From a virus, in the IMG/VR virus record IMGVR_UViG_3300034418_006582, positions 1 to 64,000 of that record: a stretch of 64,000 bases of DNA. One strand, written 5' to 3'. Every line of letters begins with the position of its first letter. Within the stretch, counting starts at the first letter, position 1. Below are positions 38,054 through 47,900 of the stretch, one piece after another. The notes under the pieces are model-generated. The model was given only the letters and a program-made list of their open reading frames with translations, was not told the origin of the DNA and made no database searches. Both the position numbers and the translations under genes were made by a program.

Positions 38054-39292
38054 ATGGATGTAAAAAAAATCCGTGAAGACATCGCTAAAGAATCTGCTGA
38101 ATTAAAAGGTCTTTTTGACCAAATCTCAGAACAAGACGGTGGCGCTACTTCAGAGCAAAAAAAATCTATCGTTGATAGAAATGAAGCTCTTAAAGGTTTA
38201 AGAGATGATCTTAAAGTAGCTGAAGCTAAATCTAAATTAGATATGAGCGACAGCCCTGTAGCAAGCATACCTAACCCATCAGAAGAATCAAAAGGTTCAT
38301 CTTTTGGTGCAGAAGTTCTAAAATCAGCAGCTTACAAAAGCTATGTTGAAAATGGTGCTAAGAATATTCAAAGCACAGTTCCTTTTGAAGTTAAGACTAA
38401 CTTAACTACAACTGGATACCCACCAGAGTCTTTAAGACAACCTGGTATTTTGGAAACAGCTCTTCGTGATCCTAATGCAGTTATTGGATTGTTTGATCAA
38501 ATTCAAACAGATCAAAACGCTTTCGTTTATTTGGAAGAAACAACTTTCACAAATAACGCAGCTGAAGCCGCAGAGGCAGCAGCAGTTGGTGAAGCAGCAT
38601 TAGCATTCACAGAGAGAACAGCCACAATTTCAAAACTTGGTGTAAATATACCAGTTACTGATGAATTAATGGCAGATGTTTCTGGCCTTGAGGGATATTT
38701 GAACTCAAGATTGCAAACAATGATCAGACTTCGTTTGGACAGCCAACTTCTTTCAGGAGATGGTACTTCCCCAAACCTAGAAGGTATCTTAGACGCTGGT
38801 AAAGCAAGCGTTGGATCAACTGATTATTCCAGCTACGCAGGTGGCTTAGGCAGAATTGGCGCAATTTATAATGCAATTACCGATATTCGTGTAAATGCTT
38901 TTACTGAGCCAGATGCTGTTGTTATCCACCCTAATGATTGGGCGCAAATCGTACTTCAATTAGATGAAGACTTTGCAGGCACAAGCTCTGCTGGATATAC
39001 AGCTAAAAGCCCTGTATTTGCTAGCGCAGGTGGTTTTGCTGGAGGAGTAGCTAATCAATTGTGGGGACTTAAAGTCGTTCCTTCAACAGCTATTTCCGAA
39101 GGTACCATGCTAGTTGGTAAATTTGGTGGTGGAGAAGCTGCACATGTTGTCATGAGACAAGGTATTGACATCGCAGTTTCTGATTCACATGGTGAAAACT
39201 TTACAAAGAACATCATGGTGATCAGAGCTACAATGCGTGTTGGATTCCCTGTTTACAGACAAGCAGCATTCCATAAGATCACAAACGCTTAA
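38054..39292 (+). CDS. Major capsid protein, HK97 fold
   Basis: 412 aa. A helical N-terminal delta-like domain (1-75) precedes the HK97 fold (R-Q-P-G-I-L-E, G-V-N-I-P-V-T-D-E-L, L-S-G-D-G-T-S-P-N-L-E-G-I). CGAGGAG before ATG. The delta domain would be cut by the adjacent protease. Confidence 0.93.
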   Translation: MDVKKIREDIAKESAELKGLFDQISEQDGGATSEQKKSIVDRNEALKGLRDDLKVAEAKSKLDMSDSPVASIPNPSEESKGSSFGAEVLKSAAYKSYVENGAKNIQSTVPFEVKTNLTTTGYPPESLRQPGILETALRDPNAVIGLFDQIQTDQNAFVYLEETTFTNNAAEAAEAAAVGEAALAFTERTATISKLGVNIPVTDELMADVSGLEGYLNSRLQTMIRLRLDSQLLSGDGTSPNLEGILDAGKASVGSTDYSSYAGGLGRIGAIYNAITDIRVNAFTEPDAVVIHPNDWAQIVLQLDEDFAGTSSAGYTAKSPVFASAGGFAGGVANQLWGLKVVPSTAISEGTMLVGKFGGGEAAHVVMRQGIDIAVSDSHGENFTKNIMVIRATMRVGFPVYRQAAFHKITNA

Positions 39293-39310
39293 TTTTATTA
39301 AGTAGTTTTA

Positions 39311-39337
39311 GTATGGGGGCTAACGCCCCCATACGCA
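39311..39337 (+). terminator. Hairpin after capsid gene
   Basis: TATGGGGGC/GCCCCCATA, nine-bp stem without T-run; may lower expression of downstream genes relative to capsid. Confidence 0.6.
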
Positions 39338-39390
39338 TTTAAGAGGCAAAAACCCAAAAAGTATTAAAAGTAAGTTAGGATTAAATCATT

Positions 39391-39627
39391 ATGGCAGAGA
39401 AATTTATAACATTAGAGAAAGATTTATGGCAAATGGGCGATGGATCCTTTTTTGAAGGACCTAAAGCTGAACTTCCAAAATCAAATGCTTCTAAGTTAGG
39501 TGGCGCTGGTAAAAGCTACCCAGAAAGTTATTTGAAAGAAATTGGATATATTAAGCCAGAAAAGAAAGTTTCTAAAAAGAAAGTTGAAAATAAGGCTGTT
39601 AAGCCAAAAGATGTAGAAGATAAGTAA
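39391..39627 (+). CDS. Small Lys-rich head-region protein
   Basis: 78 aa with a Lys/Val/Glu-rich tail. Position after the capsid gene suggests a head decoration or Rho-like small protein; not recognised. Confidence 0.5.
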   Translation: MAEKFITLEKDLWQMGDGSFFEGPKAELPKSNASKLGGAGKSYPESYLKEIGYIKPEKKVSKKKVENKAVKPKDVEDK

Positions 39628-39638
39628 GGAGATCCTAA

Positions 39639-40277
39639 ATGGCTCTCTGTAGTTATTCTGATGTAGAAGCTATTGTCCAAATTGACTTTAGCTCTACATT
39701 ACAAACATCAATCACAAATAATATTATTCCATTTGCTGATCAGGTTATTAAAACATATTTAGGTTATGATATTGAATTAGCAGATCATACAGAAATATTA
39801 TTCGGTGATAATATCAGGGAACTTGCTTTAAAGCATATTCCTGTAAATTCGATAACATCAATCACTGAAGATGGTAATAGTTTATCAGAGGGTAATGAAT
39901 CTGATTATGTTTACCATAGTAATGGTAGAGTCGAAAGAGTACTAGGTCGTTGGTCTGGTGCTAAACCTAAAAACATCACAATTGTTTATAACGCAGGATA
40001 TTCTACAATTCCTGACGACATAAAGTTTACAAGTGCAAGAGTTTCTGCAAGAATTGTCATGTCTGCCTTAAACTTGAGCAGTCAAGCTAAGACAGGCACA
40101 GTTGAAACACATTTAAGTGATTCAACTAATGGGGCTACTATGACAAATGTAATTGAAGAACGCATTGGAGATCTTGCTGTGAGATTTGCTGATCCTTTAG
40201 CATATTTCGATGGCGAAGTTCTCAAGCAATCAGATAAACTCTTATTACAACCATATAAAAAGCAGGTATTCGTTTAA
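39639..40277 (+). CDS. Head-tail connector (adaptor)
   Basis: 212 aa. The N-terminal Y-S-D-V-E-A-I-V helical start and central I-T-I-V-Y-N-A-G-Y-S-T-I-P-D-D-I-K are typical of phage gp6-like connector proteins that ring the portal. AAGGAG before the ATG. Confidence 0.8.
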   Translation: MALCSYSDVEAIVQIDFSSTLQTSITNNIIPFADQVIKTYLGYDIELADHTEILFGDNIRELALKHIPVNSITSITEDGNSLSEGNESDYVYHSNGRVERVLGRWSGAKPKNITIVYNAGYSTIPDDIKFTSARVSARIVMSALNLSSQAKTGTVETHLSDSTNGATMTNVIEERIGDLAVRFADPLAYFDGEVLKQSDKLLLQPYKKQVFV

Positions 40278-40447
40278 TGGATCTTGCAACATATGTGTAT
40301 CTAATAGGATTTCTAAACTATCACGGTTTAATGTCTGTTTACCTAAATAATTACACAAGAGAGAGAGTTGATATGGAAAGTTATGTCAACCAAAAATTTA
40401 GTGAAATTATTGCAGGTGAAGAGTGGAATATAAAGAGGAATCTCTAA
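40277..40447 (+). CDS. Small protein with hydrophobic N-terminus
   Basis: 56 aa; TAATG overlap with the connector gene. The N-terminus (L-A-T-Y-V-Y-L-I-G-F-L) may be a membrane segment. Unknown. Confidence 0.5.
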   Translation: MDLATYVYLIGFLNYHGLMSVYLNNYTRERVDMESYVNQKFSEIIAGEEWNIKRNL

Positions 40448-40716
40448 GTAATTTATTAAGATTACAAGAACTATGGTGGCAAGTCGATGCCAACTGTAAA
40501 GACGCTGATCCAGACATCTTTTTTCCTGAAAGAGGTGCAAGCACTAGACAAGCAAAAGAATTATGTAATTCCTGTAAAGCTCAAGAACACTGTTTAGAAT
40601 ATGCAATAGTAAATGCAGAAAAGTTTGGAATATGGGGTGGCTTATCTGAAAGAGAGCGTAGGAAAATTCGTAAACAAAGAGGATTAACTAGAAAGCGTAG
40701 GAAAAATGCCAAGTAG
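40423..40716 (+). CDS. whiB: WhiB-family Fe-S transcription regulator
   Basis: 97 aa, GTG start (GCAGGTGA upstream). Four Cys at 25, 48, 51 and 57 bind a [4Fe-4S] cluster; the G-I-W-G-G-L-S-E-R-E-R-R turn (69-80) and basic tail (K-R-R-K-N-A-K) bind DNA and sigma. WhiB proteins occur almost only in Actinobacteria and their phages. A phage WhiB (TM4) is known to block host WhiB2 and superinfection. Here it lies in the head module, so late expression is likely. Confidence 0.95.
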   Translation: MEYKEESLSNLLRLQELWWQVDANCKDADPDIFFPERGASTRQAKELCNSCKAQEHCLEYAIVNAEKFGIWGGLSERERRKIRKQRGLTRKRRKNAK

Positions 40717-41251
40717 AAGATTGCCTAGTGTAGAAGAAGCATATGAATTATTTAAAAAAGATCCATATAAGCGTTTAAGTGAATGGGCTAAAGAATGGGA
40801 CTGTTCACACGAAAGAGTTAGACAGTTAAGAGATCAAGCAGGATTTCCGAAAATATCAGAAATAGATTACAAGATATCTAGGAAAGTAGTTGAAAGAATT
40901 AGATCAGGTGAATACACATTAACTAGGCGAATTACATATGCTGACCTTCCTATTGGTTATGAAAAGTTTGTAAGTTGGTACGAAGAGGATCCAGCCATAT
41001 ATCTCGCTGTTCTTGAGGCTCAACAATGGGCATATAATCAAAAAATGAACCCTACTGAAAAAGTTTGTGAGGGCTGTAAAGAAAAAAAGCCTATTGATCA
41101 ATATAAGCGATCTGCTAAATATATTGACGGATATTCAAAATATTGTAAAGATTATCCAGATTGTACCAACATTGATATAAAAGAAAAATTAAATAATTTA
41201 GAAGATATGCGTAGCAGGTTAGATAAACTTAGAAAAAGTTTAGATACCTAA
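40706..41251 (+). CDS. HTH plus zinc-knuckle protein
   Basis: 181 aa. N-terminal HTH-like region (W-A-K-E-W-D-C-S-H-E-R-V-R-Q-L-R-D-Q-A-G-F-P) and a C-terminal C-E-G-C...Y-C-K...C zinc site; ends in coiled coil. Overlaps whiB by 11 bp, so the two regulators are co-expressed. Confidence 0.55.
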   Translation: MPSRRLPSVEEAYELFKKDPYKRLSEWAKEWDCSHERVRQLRDQAGFPKISEIDYKISRKVVERIRSGEYTLTRRITYADLPIGYEKFVSWYEEDPAIYLAVLEAQQWAYNQKMNPTEKVCEGCKEKKPIDQYKRSAKYIDGYSKYCKDYPDCTNIDIKEKLNNLEDMRSRLDKLRKSLDT

Positions 41252-41281
41252 AAAATAGCTTTTAATTAGTAAAGTATAGGT

Positions 41282-41617
41282 ATGTCTTACAACTACCAAA
41301 CATATCTAAAAGAAACTGTCGTATTCCAATCTGCTGGAACATCTACAGTCGATGAAAGAGGATTGTATAATTCTGATTGGGTTGATGATATTACTACAAA
41401 ATGTCGTATTGATCCAAGGACATCAGATGAGGATAGTGGAACTAGAGATACTGAAGTATCTGAAATTGATATCCATATTCCTGCAAATGTAAATGTAAAA
41501 ACTTCACACAGAGCAGTATTGAATAGTAAATATTACGATGTATTGGGTATTGAGGAAAAGAAAAATAGATATTCAAACCCAGTAATCAAAACAGTCACAA
41601 TGCGTAGGAGTGGTTAA
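41282..41617 (+). CDS. Head-tail closure/adaptor protein
   Basis: 111 aa. Small beta-barrel pattern with V-S-E-I-D-I-H-I-P and Y-Y-D-V-L-G-I-E-E; length and place fit head-closure (gp7/SPP1 gp16-like) proteins. Confidence 0.65.
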   Translation: MSYNYQTYLKETVVFQSAGTSTVDERGLYNSDWVDDITTKCRIDPRTSDEDSGTRDTEVSEIDIHIPANVNVKTSHRAVLNSKYYDVLGIEEKKNRYSNPVIKTVTMRRSG

Positions 41618-42675
41618 TGGGTGTAAAACAAATAAATCCTTCAAAAGTTAACAGGTTTAGAAATTTTTTATACAATACTTCATCAGCAAGATACGGAACT
41701 GGTAACTTAATATCTTTAAATGTTTATCAAAATAATTTAAGAGGTATTCGTAGGATTTCTCTTACAACAGCAAGGCTTACTTCAGATTTAAAATCTATAT
41801 CACCTGGTGGTCAGGGTATAAAGTTTAGGGTAGGTCGTAGAGTTGCAGGTCGTATTGCTGGTAAATTTGGTCAAGCTGTAATTCCACAGGGTTTAGGATT
41901 TGCGTCACGATTAGCTAACAATTTTTACGGTAGATATGTTGGTAGAGAAATACAACAGTTCTTTAATAGAAAAACACAAATTCAAGCATACATAAATGGA
42001 TATGCTATGACAGAAGAAGCCAAGAAAGCAATTTTACTAGAACCTAAAATGCAAAGGCAATATCAGGCAGCAAAGTTTAGTTATGAAACTTCTGGCGTTA
42101 GTGTGTCGGAATATAGCCCAGTAAAGTTTTTGTCAACTATACAAGCATATATGATTGGTTTAAATTCAGGTGGAATGGCAGGTGCGCCTATTCTTTCTGG
42201 TTCATTAATTGATAGTATTAATAATCGTGGATTTACAACTAATGATCCAGAAGCGCTAGTTGCAGGAACTATTACAGTAGGATCTTCTGAAGGTAATTTT
42301 GGCGATGTTGCTGATCTAGCACCTTATTGGTGGAAAACAATATACAAAGGTGCATTTTATGATCTTCGTAAATTTGGAATTAATAATCATAGTCAGTGGA
42401 TAAATTCTAGTAAACCTTATTGGTGGGGACATGCAGTTAAAATGGCTATAGCAGACGAATTACCTAAAAGATTAGAAGTTGCTACTAAGCATATAGAAAA
42501 CTGGGAGTTTCAATTTAGACCTCAAAGTGCTTTAACACCTAAATATTTACAACCAGGTATTCCTAAAGGTGGTTGGAACTCTTTTGAGCTTTCAGCTAGA
42601 AATGTTACAGATGAGGATCGTAGTTTATTAAGAGCAATGGGGTATGAAGCAGGTGTACCAGGAAAGATGAGATAA
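41617..42675 (+). CDS. HK97 gp10-like neck/head-tail protein
   Basis: 352 aa, larger than usual for this slot, with a basic Arg/Gly-rich N-terminal region (1-120). Assigned mainly by place between closure and tail terminator. Overlaps both neighbours by one base. Confidence 0.5.
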   Translation: MGVKQINPSKVNRFRNFLYNTSSARYGTGNLISLNVYQNNLRGIRRISLTTARLTSDLKSISPGGQGIKFRVGRRVAGRIAGKFGQAVIPQGLGFASRLANNFYGRYVGREIQQFFNRKTQIQAYINGYAMTEEAKKAILLEPKMQRQYQAAKFSYETSGVSVSEYSPVKFLSTIQAYMIGLNSGGMAGAPILSGSLIDSINNRGFTTNDPEALVAGTITVGSSEGNFGDVADLAPYWWKTIYKGAFYDLRKFGINNHSQWINSSKPYWWGHAVKMAIADELPKRLEVATKHIENWEFQFRPQSALTPKYLQPGIPKGGWNSFELSARNVTDEDRSLLRAMGYEAGVPGKMR

Positions 42676-43148
42676 TGCAAGGAATTGAATATGCAAATAT
42701 GCCACCTGACGCTGAAATTATATTTCGCCAATGGTTATTAGATCAAACAGCAATTACAGATCTAATTAGTACAAGAGTTGCTACAAGGCTACCTTTAGAA
42801 CCAACACTTCCATTTGTTGTCATAACTAATAGAGGTAGTGCATTAATTAACCCTGCAAGCCAAACAGCTATCAATGAGTCAGATTTTTCTATTGATTGTT
42901 ATGCAGGTCGTTGGGGTGGAGATGGAACTAAACCAGAGCCAGATTATTCTACAGCTTCAAATGTAGCACAAGTAATATCTTCACAAATATTTAAAGCTGG
43001 AAGTTCAATGGTGGAAACTTCTGGTGGAACTAAAGCAAAAATATATGGTTTTGAAATAACTTCTATGCCTACAAGAGTTGAGGAAGAAGAGATACTCGTA
43101 GCTAACTTTTCTATAGGCGTAACTATGTTCTATAGACATTCCGAATAA
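42675..43148 (+). CDS. Tail terminator/completion protein
   Basis: 157 aa. I-T-D-L-I-S-T-R-V...L-P-F-V-V-I-T and a late F-S-I-G-V-T-M-F-Y give the DUF3168-like tail-terminator pattern. Caps the tail tube at the neck. Confidence 0.65.
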   Translation: MQGIEYANMPPDAEIIFRQWLLDQTAITDLISTRVATRLPLEPTLPFVVITNRGSALINPASQTAINESDFSIDCYAGRWGGDGTKPEPDYSTASNVAQVISSQIFKAGSSMVETSGGTKAKIYGFEITSMPTRVEEEEILVANFSIGVTMFYRHSE

Positions 43149-43194
43149 CACTAATCTGCAAATTAATCCTCTAATATATTGCTTGAGGTAAATT

Positions 43195-43503
43195 ATGGCA
43201 AATAGTAAAAAGATTAAAGTTAAAGTTAATCCGATCTATCCAGCAGATAGTATTGGTGACGCTATTACTGGTATTAAATTTACCAAAGATGTATGGGAAG
43301 AAGTAAGCCTTAAAGACTGGAGTAGGTTAAAAGAATCCAGAGGTCGTATGTGGGATCATAGCATGCCAAGATTTATCACAGAAGATCAAGACTGGAAAAT
43401 TACAAGAGTCAAAGAATCTGAATTGACTATAGACAATATGGTTGATCCAGTTGTTGAAGAGCCTGACATTTCTGAAGATTGGTATGGATCCGAGGAAGAG
43501 TAA
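43195..43503 (+). CDS. Small structural-region protein
   Basis: 102 aa, charged, W-x-x-V-S-L-K-D-W-S-R. Sits between tail terminator and tail tube; not recognised. Confidence 0.55.
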   Translation: MANSKKIKVKVNPIYPADSIGDAITGIKFTKDVWEEVSLKDWSRLKESRGRMWDHSMPRFITEDQDWKITRVKESELTIDNMVDPVVEEPDISEDWYGSEEE

Positions 43504-43549
43504 AAGATATGTTTGCAAACATATTAGAAGTATAAGTTAGGAGTATTGT

Positions 43550-44203
43550 ATGTCAACAACATCATATAATACATCAGGTACAATATCTGATGTGCTTATC
43601 GGCACAGGTGTTTTGTATGCAGCTAATAAAGGAACAGCGTTCCCAGGTGCAGACAGCACTACAGCTACTGAGTGGGCAGAAATTGCCTCTGGGTGGTCAG
43701 ATGTTGGTTATTCCGAAGATGGATGGACTCTAGAGTACGATAAGTCTTTTGAGGACATCATGGTTGCAGAGGAAATTGATCCAATTAAATCAGTTAAAAC
43801 TGCACAAGAAATAAGAATCACTGGAACACTAGCTCAAGCAAGTTTAACAAACTTAAACCTTGCTTTTGGTGGTGGAACTCTAGATGAAGATGACACAGCA
43901 TACGGAGATGGATATGACACATTAGTGCCACCAGCTACAACTGGTTTTAACGAAAAGTCATTATTGTTAGTAACTGAAGGTGCCTCTGGTGCAATCAGAC
44001 ACTTTCAAATTCCTAGAGCTGTCAATGTTGGTGCATTTTCTATGGCTCATCAAAAAGCACCTCAAAAAGTGCTTATTGCTGTTGAGTTTAAAATTCTAGT
44101 TCCAGATTCAAGTTCAACATCTGTTGGAACAACTGATGGAAAAGAAAATCTATTTAGAATAGTAGAAAATACTAACGGCTCAACTGAAGGAGTTGTTAAC
44201 TAA
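43550..44203 (+). CDS. Major tail (tube) protein
   Basis: 217 aa. T-S-G-T-I-S-D-V-L-I-G-T-G-V-L-Y-A start, G-Y-S-E-D-G-W-T-L and beta-sandwich pattern typical of siphovirus tube proteins; position directly before the tail chaperone confirms. Confidence 0.8.
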   Translation: MSTTSYNTSGTISDVLIGTGVLYAANKGTAFPGADSTTATEWAEIASGWSDVGYSEDGWTLEYDKSFEDIMVAEEIDPIKSVKTAQEIRITGTLAQASLTNLNLAFGGGTLDEDDTAYGDGYDTLVPPATTGFNEKSLLLVTEGASGAIRHFQIPRAVNVGAFSMAHQKAPQKVLIAVEFKILVPDSSSTSVGTTDGKENLFRIVENTNGSTEGVVN

Positions 44204-44231
44204 TTCGCTTTAAAGATGGGAGGAGAAACAC

Positions 44232-44582
44232 ATGAGTAAGCGTTTTAAAGATTTTAGTGCTGCGAAAGAGGGCGTTAATAAGGAACCAATTGTGATTGGG
44301 GTAGACGGAGAAGAATTTACTTTTCCACCTTTCCTTACAGCAGAGACTGTTTTAACACAGTTAACATGGCTGGAAGAAGATGGCTCAATCGCAGCACCAA
44401 ATCTACCAAAATGGTTTGTCGCAATTATGGGACAAGACAATTTTGATAAAATATCAGCAAAGGTAGATCTACCTACATTGCAAGAAATATCACAACATCT
44501 TATGTCTGAATACGGTATGACACCAGAAGATCTTAATGCTGTACCAGTTGAAGACGAGGATGAGGGTGATAGCCCAAAATAA
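44232..44582 (+). CDS. Tail assembly chaperone G
   Basis: 116 aa upstream product of the chaperone pair. GGGAGGAG before ATG. Acidic C-terminus ending S-P-K; a CCCAAAA heptamer lies right before the TAA. Confidence 0.85.
   Translation: MSKRFKDFSAAKEGVNKEPIVIGVDGEEFTFPPFLTAETVLTQLTWLEEDGSIAAPNLPKWFVAIMGQDNFDKISAKVDLPTLQEISQHLMSEYGMTPEDLNAVPVEDEDEGDSPK
44573..44579 (+). promoter_or_regulatory. -1 frameshift slippery heptamer CCCAAAA
   Basis: In zero frame C-CCA-AAA followed directly by TAA, the canonical X-XXY-YYZ form. Slipping back one base enters the frame open to 44926. Confidence 0.88.
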
Positions 44583-44926
44583 GTTATTCAATTGATGACA
44601 TACTAGATAAATGGTCAGCAGTTGAATCAGACTTTATAAAAATATATAACATATATGAACCATTAGAAATTGAATGGCGCAAATTTTACAGATTGCTTGG
44701 TACAATTCCTATAGATCAATCATTATTCTTTGCAGACGCATATAAGGCAATAGTGGATGGTGATGATCCAACGGAAGCATTGTCTAAAGATCCACCAAAA
44801 AATTGGTATAAAGAGGAACTAGACAAACGCAGAGGTAGATCGAAAAGGCAAAGAGTTGCCACTTCCATAGATGATATGATCACAGATCAAAAGAGAATAG
44901 GTAAAGAAGATGCCCCCACAAGCTAA
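44579..44926 (+). CDS. Tail assembly chaperone GT extension (-1 frame)
   Basis: 115 codons after the slip, reading I-S-Y-S-I-D-D-I-L-D-K-W; no own start near its beginning. The fused G-GT chaperone (about 231 aa) should escort the tape measure, which starts within its 3' end. Confidence 0.85.
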   Translation: MSYSIDDILDKWSAVESDFIKIYNIYEPLEIEWRKFYRLLGTIPIDQSLFFADAYKAIVDGDDPTEALSKDPPKNWYKEELDKRRGRSKRQRVATSIDDMITDQKRIGKEDAPTS

Positions 44927-47900
44927 GGTTGGATTTCTAAAATTAATGATCGGTGCTACACCAGTAGGTGATGCACTTCGTAATGACATACAACAAAGTG
45001 GTCAGGCTATGTCCGATGCCACCAAAAAACTTCAATCAGCGCAGTATGCAATTATTTCAGGTGCTTTAGTTGGTATAGCAGCAGTAACATTTGAATTGAT
45101 AAAAGCTGTACAAGCTACAGCAATGTTTGAAAGTGCTTTTGCAGGAATAAGAAAAACAGTAGAGGCTAGTGAGTCTCAATTTGAAGATTTATCAAGATCT
45201 ATTTTAAGAATGTCAACAACAATACCTGTATCAGCAGGTGAGCTGGCAAGAATTGGTGAGTTAGGTGGTCAGTTAGGTATATCTGTACAAAACTTACCAG
45301 AATTTATTTCTACTGTTTCTACTCTTGCAACTACTACTAACTTAACAGTTGACAATGCAGCGCTTGGTCTTGCACGACTTGACGCAATTGCTCAAACTAA
45401 TGGTGAAACATTTTCTAATTTAGCTTCAACAATTGTAGATCTTGGTAACAACTTTGCAGCTACTGAATCTGAAATTATGACAACTGTTTTGCGTATTGCT
45501 CAGGCAGCAGCACAGGTTGGTGCAACAACACAAGATGCTTTAGCTTTTGCAACTGCACTTCAAGCTATTGGTGTTCCAGCTCAGGCTGGTGGTACTGCTG
45601 TAGCTCGTGTATTTCAGAGTATTCAATCAGCAATAATACAAGCTGGTGAAGATGCAGAAATATTTGCTAAAGTTGCTTCAAGATCTGGAAAAGTAAGTGC
45701 TGAAGGTTTTGCACAAATGTTTGGTGAGGATCCAGCTTATGCAGCTCAATTATTTATTGAGGGCTTAGGTAATATGAATGAAGCTGGTGAAGATGTCATA
45801 ACAGTACTTGATAAATTAGGATTATCACAAAGAAGAACTACTCTTGCGATATTAGGTTTAGCTGAAGCAGAAGATCTATTAGATAGAGCAATGAACACTA
45901 GTAGAGATGCTCATGAGGCAAATACAGCAGCTACTGAAGAGGCTATTAAAAGATATTCAACTTTAGAATCTCAGCTACAAATAACAAAAAACGCATTTAA
46001 CGAGTTACAGGTTCAAATTGGTGAAAATGTTGCACCAGCAGTAAAAGGATTTAACGATATTATTCAAGAAACAATTATAGGTTTAACTAATTCTGGTGCG
46101 GCATTTAACATATTAGTAGGATCAGTAGCTGTATTCTCAATTATGATCTTAAGAGCAATTGCTCATATGTACTCTATCAAAAAAGTTTTAAAACAGTTAC
46201 AGTTTTCTTTTGCTTATGCTTTTACAGGACCAGCAGCTTGGATTGCAGCTATTACAGCTGCGCTTGCATTTTTAGCAATTAAAATTGCTAACGCAAAAGG
46301 CGAAATGGATCAGTTGGTCAGATCCGTGGAAACATTTGTACAAGACGGTGATATAACAAGAAATACAATAAAAGGTTTAATAGATACAACACAAGAATTT
46401 GAAAAAGCACTTCGAGGATACAACGAAGAAGCAAGAAAAACTATCAAAGAAAATCTTATAAATAATTTAACAGGTACACCAGAAGAGAGGCAAGCATATA
46501 TAGACAGTATTGAACAAGTCATTGATAAAAATGAAGATCTTATAAATGTAACAAATGGCTTGTTAAAGCATGCTTTTGGTAGAGATATGCGAGAAGCTGT
46601 TAGAAATGGAACAATGGATTATGAAGAATTTGTAGCTGAAATGGAGCGTATCAACAATCTTTCAATTGCATCACCGTTTAGAAATATGAGTGAAGAATCA
46701 TCACAAATGTTATTCCAAGCATTTAAGATGTCAAATTATAGAGGCTACCTACAAGAACAAGAAAATAATTTAAGAAATCAAAATAGATTGTTAGAAGATG
46801 AATTAGGTATAGCAAAAGATCTTACTAAAGCTCTTGAAATTTATGAAAAAAATAGAGATGAAAAAATAAGAAATGACGCAATAGAAGCTCTTGGTATAGA
46901 TAAGTTAGCTGAAGAGGGAACACATTTTAGATATGTTCAAGAAGAGCAGATAAAAGCCTACATAGAAAATAACAAACAACATGATGAGGCAGCTAAAAAA
47001 TATCAAGAAGAACGAGAGGCTATCTTAGAGCTTGATACAGTTTATTCAACAATAACTGACAATATTAAAAAGAATACAGATAGTTTTGTAGCAAGTCTTG
47101 AGGCTTTGCCTGAAGCAACTGCCATGACAGCAGATGAAATGTTAAAAAACTTTAAAGAAAGATTTGCAATAGCACAAATATTTAAAGATCAAATGAAGCA
47201 ACTTGAAGATGCAGGTTATGATGATTTAGGGCTTTTAGTTTCATCATTAGGTCCAGAATTTGCACCAAGTCTTGCAAACTTATTAAAAGATCCAGAAGTA
47301 ATGAATGCTATTGAAGCTGGTTTAGAGGCACAAAGAATAACTGCAAGTGAAAATTTAAAAGAGAATACAGCTAAAGTCATTAATACTTACGGTGATACAT
47401 ATGCAAAATTAGGTAAAGATCTAGCATCTAATATGATGCAGGGTGCTATTGATGGACTAGAAGCTGAAGAAGAAGAGTATTACAAAACAATTGATAAGAT
47501 AATATCAAATGGTATTACTGTAGCTAATTTAGCTGCTGGTAACAAATCTCCATCATGGAAAACAGCTAGAATATCTAAATTCATGATATTGGGTTTTGTA
47601 AAAGGTATTAAAGATAATTACCCACAACTAGAAACAACTTGGAAAGAGACTGTTATTGATTTAGTAACAGTTATAGAGCAAAGTGTTGGTGATGCTATGA
47701 ATAGGATCAACACTGTATTCGGAACTCAATTTGGTTTATTTGGTGCGCAAAATAATTTAATACAAAATGAACAAAAATACAACGAATTATTAGAAAAAAG
47801 AAATGTATTACTAAAAGGTAATACAGCAGAACAAATAATATCTATTAGAGAGGCTCAAGATAAAGTTGATTTTTTAAGAATTGCATATAAAGAAGGTACT

